Part shown: in pieces, positions 48,901-61,169 of the stretch | Numbering within the stretch: the first letter of the stretch is position 1 | Layout of the letters: each line of letters opens with the position of its first letter | NCBI GenBank assembly: GCA_008694505.1 | Contig: VZDJ01007753.1 | Coordinates: 13,394,853-13,458,852, forward strand | From: Cyanoderma ruficeps | Taxonomy: Eukaryota > Chordata > Aves > Passeriformes > Timaliidae | Direction of reading: 5' to 3' | DNA length: 64,000 nucleotides | Program-made: the position numbers and the translations under genes | The notes under the pieces: model-generated | The model's database searches: none | Told to the model about the DNA's origin: nothing | What the model saw: the letters and a program-made list of their open reading frames with translations, nothing else

Positions 48901-51900
48901 GAGAAGAAAGAGTGGTTAGATATAAACATTATCCAGTTATTTGTAGTTCAAACCAGAAAGCAGTACTTACTGTATGTCAAATAGAAGAAGAAATCAAAGT
49001 GATTTGTATTTTGTTTTTACTTGTAAATGCTCTCCAGACTAGTGAAATTACCATTAAAAATAGTTAAAACATTAATTCTGTGAGAATGATCTGTAGTCTG
49101 ATAGTGCTCTTGAATCTTCATGCACTCTTGTGAAATAGGCAAATATTATCCTTGTTTTGTAAATGTGGGAAGTGAAGTAGAAATTGTCTTGCCCAAGGCC
49201 AACTCCATTTGCCCTAGAATGCAACTTACCGTCGAACACAATAGAATGTATGCTTCATAACACTTAAAAAAGCTGATAAAGAGATATTATCTTAAAAACC
49301 AGTCAAGGTTTTAAAAATAGGTTTATGTAGTAAATGCATGTTCTGCACCTTCATTGAATTCCTTTGCTGCTTGTGACTATTTCTCTTTTTGATAATACTT
49401 ACATTTCTCTTGTTGATGTTCAAAAGATCATAAAACCACTGAAATTTAACAACTATCTGTTGGAAAGGATGAATTGGTAAGTAAAGTGTTATTAGAAGAA
49501 ATGTAAAAGAAAGATGGATACTTAATTTCTCTAGTCCTCCATTATTTCTAGCTTAGCTGTGACACACAACAAACCCACTCCCTTAAATGGCATAATGTAT
49601 TTAGCAGCTGTCTGTGTTTCACACAGTCATGGCAGAAAACACTAAGTGTAATTGTCATCCATGAATCTCATGTCCTTGATGCCTAGGCTCTTACTTTTGT
49701 GTCTGTGGTGCCAACGGTTCTTTGCCATTGCTGTTAGGTTAGGTATTACTCTTTTACGGGATTTTATTGTCTCTACTGAGTGAAAACTGGATGCTGTAAA
49801 TGCTCCTTGAATCTCTTCTTCTGTCCGTAGGTTTCCGTTAAAAGATACTGTACTAAAGATAGTAAGCATATGGATCTAGGGGCTTGTTATTCTGTAGACT
49901 TGAGGTTTATTCATGCTGTATATCTGGCTGCTCTGGGACTGTTACCTGGGAGTATTTTACTGCCCTCCTGTTGTGAGTGAATTCATGTTCAGGTTTTTCA
50001 GCTTTCCAGGGGTGGTTTTTTGCCTGTCTTACGTAGAACTGTCTGTAAGATGCTGAGGTGTTCCAGCCTGTGCACTTGGTCTGGGGGACTCTTGAGCTGC
50101 AGTCAGTCTTTCTGTGAGCAGCAGATCTCCTCAGCTGTTGTGAGCCTAGATGAAAGGAGACTCACTGTGAAAGGGCAGGAAAATAAGTTTTCATAAAGAC
50201 TTTATTAACATCAGATGGAGCTGGTGTTTGTTGACTTTTGTAGTGCTGAATTGTGAATGACTGAAATTCCTCATATCAGGGAATTACGTAATTTAATATA
50301 GAAGACAAAGGAAAAAAGGGAATTGAAGTGTCTCGAGCCTGATTCTGATGGTATGAGATATATTAAGCATTCTGGTATAAGCATGTTAGCACACCTGTGG
50401 ATTGAAAAGTAGTAACAGAAGCTTTGTCTGTCATGAGGTTCTTAGGTGATTAGGTTCTTCTGGTATTAGCCACTAGTCAGCAAGTCAAAAACCATTAAGA
50501 TTAACAGACAGTAATGTAGATGCATATTCAATGTTTGTACTGCCAGTTACAGTTTTGTCAAAAAGTGTATGACCAAAGACAGCACAGATCTTGTTTCTCA
50601 AGCTGTTGTATGTTGATAGCAACTTTCTGGTGTTGCAATACTCAGAAGTGAAAAGCACTGGATTTTTTCCCTGAATGTGTTACAGTTAGAATTCACCTTC
50701 CTGTACTATAATGATGAGGTTGTGTAAAGAACTGTTGTCCAGCAAAGCTTCCAGTAGATAACACATTTGCCTGAAAACAGACCCCATGTTCTGTAGTGTC
50801 CAGATGGAATTTTACTCTTGGAGTTAAATCTACCAGCAGTGAGACGTTATCATGACTCCAGGCAGGGGAGACCCCTCTCCTGGCTACCAGCATGGTGACT
50901 TCCTCCGTATGCCCTAGCAGGGCATAGTCTTCTGTGTCTCTTTGTTACTGCCCGACAGCCCCTCCCAGCTGCTGGAGCTTTCTGTTTCTATTGCATAGCA
51001 GCAGTTCTTTAATCAGAAATCTTGTTAGTATTCAAGGATAATTGATCCGACTCTCTGGTAGGGGGTGGGGACCCAGCCTTGCATCCTTCTCCTACTTGCC
51101 ACCCCCAGTTTGACCCCTGTTGTCTCTTTGTTTCTCCTGTAAAGTTTGTGCCAGTGATATGTGTGTGTGTGCTGTTTTTCCAAGCAGCCTGAAGTTGGCT
51201 GTAACCAAGAGCAGCAGTTAAATAGAGCCCGATTTCCCCGCTTCCTGGCGTTCAGTTGTTCGGCTCCATTTTCTGGTCTTCTGTGTTTTTGATTTGCAGA
51301 GAAGGAACTTACTTGGTGCCCCCGGGCATCTCTTAAACCCATTAGAACAAACTCCATTATTTCACTGTACTTAGAAATCCTCCTCCTTTAGTCCCAGTAT
51401 CCATCAAAATAATGTATCCTCTGTAAGGCCCTCTGGAAAATGTTTAATAGGATCTTTTCAAACTCAAGGAGAGCTCCAGTTGGAAAGGGGGAGGGGAGAA
51501 GGCTAATGGAAGATCTGACTGTGACTTGCAGTAAGCCTGAACTTGGCCTGTGTCAGCTCTCCCTTCACCTCCATGCTGAGGGAAAGCTGAACAGAGCGGA
51601 TCCAACACTGGGATCAAAGCTGGAAACAAAAGGCTTTGGGAAAAAAATTTCCCGTCTGGCCAAGAGGCAGCCACACAAAAGTGGTGCATAATTTATCACT
51701 CGTGGTTTATTTCTGCCGTGCTCCTTCTGGAGAGAGGAGGAAAAAAGAAGTGACTCTCCTGCTGTTTCGAAGTGGATAAGTGATGGCTTTGGAGATTTGA
51801 GGCAGGAAGGAGCTAGAGATACCATGGAAAAACCTTTTCAATGCATTCTCTACCCACCTCCTCTCTTCCCAGACATGGTCAGACATTATTTCTGTTGGGG

Positions 51901-54564
51901 GGAACCCTATTCTTGCATTTTGAAGTTTCAAAGAGTGAGGACTTTTAACTTCTCTAGTAATTTCCAAATCACAGTGGAGTGGTGTTGCCCACGGCAAAAT
52001 CAAATTCTTTGAGTTGCCACGGTGTTTTTCTTAACTTAAGGATTGGTTGAGGTGCTGTGGTTCTGTGTAACATGAAGGAGGAGGCTACGTTTGCCCTGAA
52101 GGCTTTATAGTCTTAATTGGACATCTGACATCGGATAAAGATCAGGGATATGATAATTCTACTGGGATAGATAAGGTCAATATTAAAATGGTATTGCTTT
52201 CTAATTAAATTTCCTTTAGCTTTGGTTTAATGGGAAAAGCTTCCAAGGGTTTTCATTCTAATCACTTCTTAGAACGAGGATAGAGAGAGGTTTTGGGTAG
52301 GAGTTGGCATCAAAGACTACTGAAAGCTGGTAACTGTACATAAGGATGAGGAAGCAGATGCAAGAGTAGTGTAAACCATGAGAAGAAGGTAAAGGGATAT
52401 AAGAGTATAGATATTAACAGAAGCAAAGATAGGCATTTAGGAAATGAGAGCCAAGGACTTGAGCTGGCAAGGGAACAGACGAGTCATGTAAGGAAATCCA
52501 AGTGGAGTAATTATGTGGAATCTGATGGCAGAAAGAGTTGTTAATTAGGTAGGATAAAAGATGGAAATTTAGAAAGTGAAGATGAGCATTGAGCATGATT
52601 TAACTGCTGAGACAGGGAAAGACTTACTTTACTAATGCTTTAAAGGAGGATGGGACAAATTGTTAGGGGTCTGTGACAATAGAGCTCCTGACCTAATGGA
52701 ATGATTTTATGAAGTGTTAGGAGCCTAGCAAGGTGATCAGAGGTGGAAGGGGAGACTATTAGCAGAACACTGAGATGGTAAGCCCATGAGATAGCCCCAT
52801 CGCCACCTCTGTCTGTGGTGGTGGAATGTGGAATCTGTCAGCCTTGGGAGCACGTAAGTGTGGTGGTTTGGAGAAGGATTTTTGAGTGGGTTGTCTGGGA
52901 TGGTATTTTGGAGGCCAATATTGTCTGGAAAAGTGCATGAAATGGGAGGGGAGAACTGAAGTGAGAATTTTTGAGATAATTGCTTGGAACTTAAGCATGA
53001 AGTGAGAATAGGAGATTACTATGGGTTTGGTTAGAAGTCCGGATATAGAAACAAGTGTAAGTCGGGTGACAGAAAATAGCTCCTTTTCTGGAAAAGCAGC
53101 CTACATCTCTTCCCCTTCCCCATTAAGAATCGCTGTGTGAAAGAGTGAGTCACTATTGTGAACAGTTAAAACATAGATGTTTTTATGTTCTCTGCCTTCT
53201 TCCCTGAAAGTCTCATAAGAAGCATTCTGTGACTATGCAAGGTTAGAGGGAAATACACACTGCTCCTTTAGCCTGAATCTCCAGCTCTGTCAGTTCATTT
53301 GACTTGGTGACAGCTGGTAGTGCTGGGACAGGTTCTTGCTTAAGGTGCAGCTATTCAGAATATCAGAACTGTCTTGTGGGATCTAGGATTAGAATAAAAT
53401 AAAGACACACCTACTTTCTTTTTATTTTCCTTTTTTTTTTCTTTTTGCTCTCATCCAATTTTAGTTCTGAATTTCCATAACTGCTGAATAGTCAAATCCT
53501 TTCTTTGCAGCTCTGGGGGAAGAGGAAAAAAAAAAAGAGAGAGAAGTCTTGGGGTTGTAATTTCCTGCTTCTGTTCCACACTTCTGAGGATGAAGCAGGA
53601 CGTGGGATAATTCTCTGAATTAAAACTGCATTTGTTAAGAGGAAGCCAACTTTACTGCTGTTCTTTCTTTGTTATTCAGACTTTGCCACTTCTTCAGGCT
53701 TGACAAATTTAAAAAATTAGGTTTTTGAGGCCTCAGAGACTGTATTCTCCTCACTGTGATTTTTGAAGCCTGTTACTCCTGAAAAGCCTGAATTGAGTTT
53801 CTTGTGGCTGGAGGACATGCCACTAATTTGTGCTGCCTTTATAAAAGGGCCTTGATCAGCATAGTACCTATTAGCATGAGGGAAAACATAATGAATCTGT
53901 CTGTGAGAGAAAACTAGAGAGTTTGTTGTATGGGAAAGGGGAGATAGATTGGAGGCTGCCATTCTGGAGGCTTTAATGGCCAAGAAACAGGAGAGAATAG
54001 TCATTGGTAAATAGGAATGCTAGAGGACTATCCTCATTTTTATCATGGATCTCAAATAGAAGTATTCAGTGTTTAAATCTTGAGTGTGATGCAGGAGTAA
54101 GTGAGAGACTGGGTCAGAAGTCCTTCAAGAACAATAGTCATTTCCCTGCAAACAGACGTAAGTGACATACAAGGAAAGAGCAGGCTGAGCTCAGGGCTGT
54201 ACGCATGCAGGGATGAAGTGGTGAAGGGAATTTTCTTGGGCATTGTCTTGGAAACAGGGAAGGACTGATTTGTCTGGTTCGTGGGGTTATGCCCTTTGCT
54301 ATCTTAGGGAAGGCTGCCTCTGCATCCGACTTCTTCCCTGATCCAGTGAGCAGCAGCTGCAAGAGGGTGTTGACTCATGAAGAGCTGATTGCCGAGAGGT
54401 TGTCTCCACCACAAGGGTGGTAGCCTCATGTGTTCCAGTTTGAACTGTCACCACTCATGAATCAATACTGTCTGTAGGCCTTTGTTCAGTGCATTTTTGA
54501 GTGTACAGAAGAATTCAGACCTGCAGTCAGCATTACCTTGAACAACAGAAGACCTTTAGGCATT

Positions 54565-54636
54565 TGGGTGTTAGTTGTTGGGTTTTGGGGGTTTGTTTTT
54601 TATTGTTTGTTTGTTTCGTTGGTTTTCTATTTTTCC
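54565..54636 (+). repeat. G/T-rich low-complexity tract in LRP4 intron 1
   Basis: T and G make up nearly all bases, with G3 and G5 runs followed by TTTG units. It resembles the tract at 40241-40324 in composition. Confidence 0.8.
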
Positions 54637-57600
54637 AGGCACAAGGTTCTTTTATCTGGGAAGCAGGTGGATCCCCTGCCTGTGCCTCAACTCCTCTAGA
54701 AGGGCAAATTTGTCGTCTTTTCATCTTTGACAGTTAAGCTGGTTAATTTCTGTGCTACCAGTACTCAAGCAAGAACAACCTTGGTGTTCCCTGACTTCTG
54801 TAACCTTCAACTACAAACTTTGGCTTGAGCCAGCTTGCTCACGAACAGGAGAAGCCTGTTATTTCTCTGAGGTTTTTCTTGTTTGTGACCTGCCTGCTGT
54901 GAACTGGAAGATGAGGAGCTGTAATCTTCTGTTGCTCTTAGTGCAAATTCCTGACTAGAACAAAATAAGCAAGTTGCTTAGGTTTAAGTTTTCTAGTTAA
55001 TTGTCCCTAGAAAACATTGGGCCTTTTTTTGGTGCTTCTTTTCATGCCTTGTTGTGGTTAGCTCTTCACCCATAAGTCTTTAGAAGTCTGGGAGCAAACT
55101 TGAAAGCAAAGTCCAAAAAAAAGTACAATTCCTGGGATACTCTGTAGTAACCTTTTTCTTGGTTGGTTGTGCTGGAGAAGCAAACTTGATGATGGTAATA
55201 TGTATGCTGGAGAATAAGATTATTTTTTGAGAAAGGACCTGTGAGCAATTTTTGTGATGAGATGCTTTAGAACAGACTGGCAAGAAAAAGAGAGTGGTAG
55301 ACACTTGCCTCCTTTAAATGCTTGGCAAAACCCCACTTAGCTTAATTGGGTACACAAGGTGAAACCTTACACAGTTACAATACAGAAATAATGGGAGATA
55401 CAGGACAAATTAGACCTACGTACAGTTCATCAATTATAGGATAAAAATAAACAGTACTCAGACAGAAGCCTTGGAGCAAGGAAGGGAGTGAGGCAGAGAT
55501 GACATCTCTGGTATGTACATCTTGACTTACCCACTCAGGCAAAGCAGCCTCTGAGCTCAGGCTTCGATTAAGTGACTGGGACAGCTGCCAAAACACCTAC
55601 GTTAGCTGGCTAATGTGCTACAGTGCATTGGTCCTGCAGGTTAATCTGGGAAAGGCATGGAGTGTTATCTGGGTTTGTCTTGGGTTTTTTCTTGAACAAC
55701 ATCATAACAACAGCCTTTGCATCCTGTGTCAAAATCTTAAACTAAATGTGGTGGCAATGCTAAAACTGCCTCTTGAAGTGTTGTGAGGACAGAGGGCCAT
55801 TTGAGTTACACCCCAGAAGACCAGGTAGCCTAGGGAGCCAGCTTTTCTGACTGTGCAGGCTGCATACCAGAGTTTCTAAGGTAGGTACTTTAGGGCTCCA
55901 TGCCCTTCAGAGACAAGCAGAAGGGAAGTGGCTCATAGGAGCAAAATGGCAGTAACTCCATAAGGAGAATATTATCTGTTGTGGGATGGGACTGAGCTGA
56001 GGTGGGTAGATAGCACAGACCCTGTACAGCCCCACAGTAATGAGCCTCAGGAACCTTTGCATGCCTCAGGCTCTGTGTGGCTGTGCTGGCTGTGTAAGTG
56101 GCCCTAGCAAGTAGGACATGTTTGAACTGTTCAAAGCATTAGGACTGAAAGCAGCACTGACTCCCACAAGAACAAACTCCGGAGCTCTGTGTGTTCTTCC
56201 ACTGTAACCAAAGGGAAGCCAACTCTTCTATTTTCAGATGTGGAAAGACATGAAATGACTTTATCTGTGAGATCTGTGTAATGATTGCTACAGAGTAGGA
56301 CTGGGAGGATTTCCATTGCTGATTCTAGCAGCACCAAAACCAATTCTTTTTATGCAATCTCATCCAAGGTAAAAGTTGTCTCCACCTAAAACACACGAGA
56401 ACCATTGACTGAAACTAAATGAAAATGCTATCCGTGCCCATGAAAACATTGTTTCTGGGGTTTGACACTCCTTTTGAGGCTCTGGGAAGCAAATAATTTA
56501 ATCCAAAATTCAAACGAGAACCTAGTCAGAATCTAAACCAGAACGCAAGTTTCTATAGCAGAAAAAAGAAGTCTGAACTTGCCAGTCAACTAGACTGCCA
56601 CAAGTTATTGTGCAAAGTTATTCTGCTGGCACCTAGTGCCAAGTGAAATGTGCAAAATCAAGTCAGACTTTTACCAAATCCTGAGCTGGCATGTGCAATT
56701 TGGATTGCAAGCTGGATACAGGGGAATACCATAAACAATAAATGTTCGAATGAGAAGTAAAAGGAGACATTAAGAAAAAAAATTATAATCTTAAAATCTT
56801 TATAATCGTAATCTTAAAAGAGAAAATATATTACAGCAAGGAACACTTACCTTACTAGAAATAAAATGTTATTCTTTGGAACATTTTCATTTCTATTCTT
56901 GGACTCCATGCCATGTATCCCTTTCTCCTAAAACCTCTGTGGAGACAGGCCCTTCATATGTTGAATCCGCTTCTGGAAGAAACTCAAGCATGCTGCTTTT
57001 TACATGTGGGTAACACGTGCAGAGCTTGTTTTGCCAATAAAAGTGTCTTTGAATTGATTGTGGTGGGATGTGGTGTGAGTTCTGATGTAACTTGAGGCTC
57101 TTTGCAAGTGCAGATTTTGATGAGAACGCATCTCTAAAATCTCTAGTAATTTTGCTTTCTTGTTGCTGTTGTGAATTGGCTCCTTTCTTTCTGTCCATTG
57201 TTGTATGGATGATGTTTTGGAAATGAAATATCTTCCATCTGGTTAAGAAATTTGATTTATCCTTGGAGGCCTGAACTGCTGTCTTTGCTAGCAGGAAATA
57301 AACAATGTTCCAACTGTCCCCAATTATCACCCACTTGCCTTTCTGCACATCCATGTCATTTGCAAGGATCCTAGAAGAGATGACTTATGGATCATGAATT
57401 GCATTTTGCCAATCCTCTCTTCCTTCATATCTATCAGTTGACTCCTCTCCTTCTGTTTAAACTTGGTAAATTAAACACACTGCTTAAAACAATTAAACAG
57501 TGGGCTGGACTGGTTTGCTTGGACACAGTTGGTGGCTTGTTTCAGGTGGCACTAGGAATCCAACTCCAAATGACTTACAAGGGCATGTTACGGATTCAGA

Positions 57601-60600
57601 GTAGGGTTTAGTATAATCTTGCTTTATGGAAAATATTGCTATCAAAATACAGTTTTATGGTAATATAAACCCCACGTTCTGGAGCAGCAGAATTGGAGGA
57701 GTTTTTGCTCCTGCTGCCTTTTCTTTTAGTAAAGTTGATATCTCTCTGAGAGAAATTTTTTTGGTGGGGATGCTATGATGTTGTCACTGCTGAGGATTGT
57801 TCTTCTCTGCCCGCAGTGTATGTGGCTTGGCCTCCAGCTGCCGGGCTTCCTTGGCCCAGGGGTGTGGTTTCTTGTTACGCCTAGTCTGGTGTAACTGTGG
57901 CTTGCCCCAGAGAGCAGTCTCACTGCCTTGTCCCTTTGACAGGTCTGTGTGGATGTCTGCTGGATGAATCAGTCCAGCTTGTTGGTCTGTCACAGAACTG
58001 GCCTGCAGAATGGTGAAACCACAGGTTCTGTGGTGTTGGCAAACTGAAGTGAATTCTCTTCAGTGAGTTCATCAGTATAGATCTGATGGAAAGACAGAGG
58101 CAAGATCAGCCATTTTTTGGCACTGGCTTGCTGCTTCTTCACCTTACCTTGATAGTAATTTGGAAGGGTTTTCCTTAAAAACAAGGAAAGGTGAGAATTC
58201 AAGCCTGAGATGTGATTTCTGTGGCCAGCATAAGCATAGGCCTCTCTATCATATTGTTATTTGTATGACAGTCTTAGTGCTGTATTAGCCTCCAAGTGTG
58301 GTGAAAGATCAACCCATAGATGTTGCAACTAGGGCAGTACATTAATTGGTAATGGCCTTTGTGGTGGAAACTTCTATTCATTAGGGTTGGAAGAAAAGAC
58401 CTACTATCTTATTTTAGTTGGGCTGCCACAGACTAATGTTGTGATTTGCTGCCAGAGAAATGGTCAATCTGAATATGAAAAGCTTTATTGCCTTGCTAGT
58501 GCCTTGATTCTTCTTCCTCAATTCTGCTCTTTAAATGACTGATATCTAGCAGAGAGTTGGTTTTTGACCCTTATTTGCAGACTCTGGATCAGAGTTTTGC
58601 TTGCTCTCCCCACCACTGTCCACCAATGGAGTGCAATGTTGTGGTTTGACAAGCCCAGCCTGGGCATGCACACAAAAGAAGGCACAATCCACTCTCTTCC
58701 CGAGCTGACGTGGAAATGGCAGTGCTGATGCAGAGTGTCTGGTTAGTCACAGGAAGACAGAGCTGGCTGTGGGAAAACATAAGCTGTCTAAATGGCCATT
58801 CCTGTTCTCCCTGAGTGAATATGTGGCAGGCTGAAGGGGAAGATGTACATAGAATGAATCTTACACATGAATTGTCAATTGGATCACGTAAAGATTCACT
58901 CTAATGGAAATCAGAGCTTCACAGTGTTACATGCAGCATGTGCATACAATAAGGACAATCCCTACTCTGAAGAATTAATAATTTCTACGTGTAGTAAATT
59001 GACAGATGTATTAAATAATGAGGAAAAAACCCACAATGAAATAATGATTAATGTAGTAAATTGAGGCTCCACTTAAGCTTTGCCATTTAGCCTGTACAGT
59101 GATGCTTCTTCCTGCCTTTCTGTTGAAGCTGCCCTTCTCTAATTGTTCTTATTCCCCCTCTGATACACTGCACGCAGGATTATCACAATTAGACACGTTT
59201 GTTGTGTCTGAGGTCTGATACTGGGACAGTGAAAATTGTTCTCAGATGTAATGTCCTTCTAAGAGGATTTAGCTGCTCTTTTTGCCCTGGATAGTGCATG
59301 TTCCTGTTATCTGCCGGCATATTCAGTAAACAGTCGGCGCTAGTCTAATGAGGAGCTTCATATCTAAACCTAGCTCGCAAAGATCTGTTCTGTGTCCGTG
59401 ACTCTTCCACCCTTTCCCCTATCCTGACTGTAGCATCTCTTAGGATGGATCACAAAATGGTATTTAACTAAATAGTCACAAAGGTCAAGAAATATGAGAA
59501 CAGAAGCTTAACTTGGACTTGGTTAGGAATACAGATTTTAACCCTATATTCCTGACTTGGGGTAGTTTAGCTGTGGCTGAATTTACCTAATCATTATTAA
59601 ATGTTCCTTTTTGCTGCTTTAGATTGCCGGGTAGAACTCTGTAAATACATAACTGGCTCCAGTGGCTGTATTTACCCAATAGTTCAAGTGTTTTTCCCTG
59701 CACCCCCTGGAGATCAGTTGTACAGAACTTGGGTTGTTAGTGCCATCTTTGCAGGCTTTTACATAAAGAATCCCTATGGTTGTTGGGCCAGGTGTGCTAG
59801 TGGCTAGATCTGGGAATTTTTACTTTTCTCTCAGGATAGCTGACAACTTTATTTTGGAGTCTACAGACTTTTTTTCTTTTGAGGGTAAAGAAATTAACCA
59901 TGGTGACTGGTTTGCTTAATAGCTGTTTTTTTCTGCACACTAGAGTCAGTGGTTTTTTTCCCAGATTAGAATGTTACATTTTTAAACATTTACTTAAGCG
60001 TAGAATGATCCAATTCACTGTGTTTATTCCTTTTCATAAGAATTTTCAGCACAGTAGCATGCCTATCCTACTTCCAAATGTACAAACACTTGGTAAGCAG
60101 ACTTTAGGAAGAAAATCACTCATGACCCACTGTGGTAAATATATTTGTAAAGCCTTAAACAGGAAATGACCCCCACTCTTTCTGTCAGTTTGCCTCTGAG
60201 GCCATGGTTCTGCAAGCAGTGAAGCAACAGAAGGAATCAAACTGGGCTGGGTGAAGAGGAGTTGGAAGATCCTTCAAGTTTGCATCTTTTTGAAGCTCGT
60301 TACCCACTGCACCTGTTTTGCTCATCCTTCTTTTATCAGGCTGCACAAAGATATGCCAGTTTATGGGGCTTGTAGGACTGACAGTAAGAGAAGGAGGGCT
60401 GAGAGCTCTTCAGGGTAGCACAACTGACAAATATAAAATCACCATCCTGAAGCTTCTTTCTCATTTTGAGCAAACATCATTGTATTTCTGGAGAAACCTG
60501 AGAGTTGCATTATCACTTAAATATAGTTAAATCAAGATTGCTTTCTGTCCTTTGCTTATTGTACACAGAAGAAGGTTTGTTTCAGAGGGACACCTGGAAA

Positions 60601-61153
60601 GAAATCAAAAACTAGATTACAGCATGAAGGGCAAAAAACAGACCAAGTTCCATATTCCTCTGAGGCCTTGATACCTGAGTCATCATCTATGTATTCAGTT
60701 TGCCAAATGTTTGTGCAGTTTTAAGGAGGGATATGGGAATGCTGTTGCTATTTGTAATTCCACATTGTTTGATAACGTGCAGTAAAAAAAATGAAGTGAG
60801 CATAATGAAACCCTAAGCAAGCTTCTCAGAATCTGGACATAGTGGACCACATTCAGCCTCAGAAGAAAGGACCAGGACATGGGAAAGCTAACTGAGCTCA
60901 GGCTCTGAAGCTGAGATGGATGCTGTCATGACTGTAATGCTGTGTAGCTTAATTGGGCACTGTGACTTAAGCTGACCTGATCTTGACTCATCAAGGCTTG
61001 TTGGCTGAAGGTCCAAATGTTCCAGCTGTTCTTACTTAGAGAGTGATCCATAGGAATAAATGTTACGTTCTTACCGTGTCAGGGAATGGTAGCATAAAGT
61101 ACCAGAAAAATTCAGCGAAGTTAGTCAAGATACAAACTCCACACTAAGGCCTT

Positions 61154-61169
61154 CCCCCCCCCCCCCCCN
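61154..61169. repeat. C15 homopolymer ending in an unresolved base
   Basis: Fifteen C residues followed by N at 61169 and then C. This is the only ambiguous base in the window. The true run length is uncertain. Confidence 0.95.

Noticed and set aside
56893..57354. 153-codon minus-strand frame in LRP4 intron 1
   Set aside because: No recognisable domain or splice context. About one frame of this length is expected by chance in 64 kb at this base composition.
58380..58440. Possible ancient CR1 3' end (ttagggttggaagaaaagac...)
   Set aside because: Only one block resembles CR1; the following blocks expected from the element are not found.
58640..58690. Possible second LTR start (ttgtggtttgacaagcccag...)
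   Set aside because: It resembles the left end of avian ERV LTRs for only about 40 bases and the similarity does not continue.
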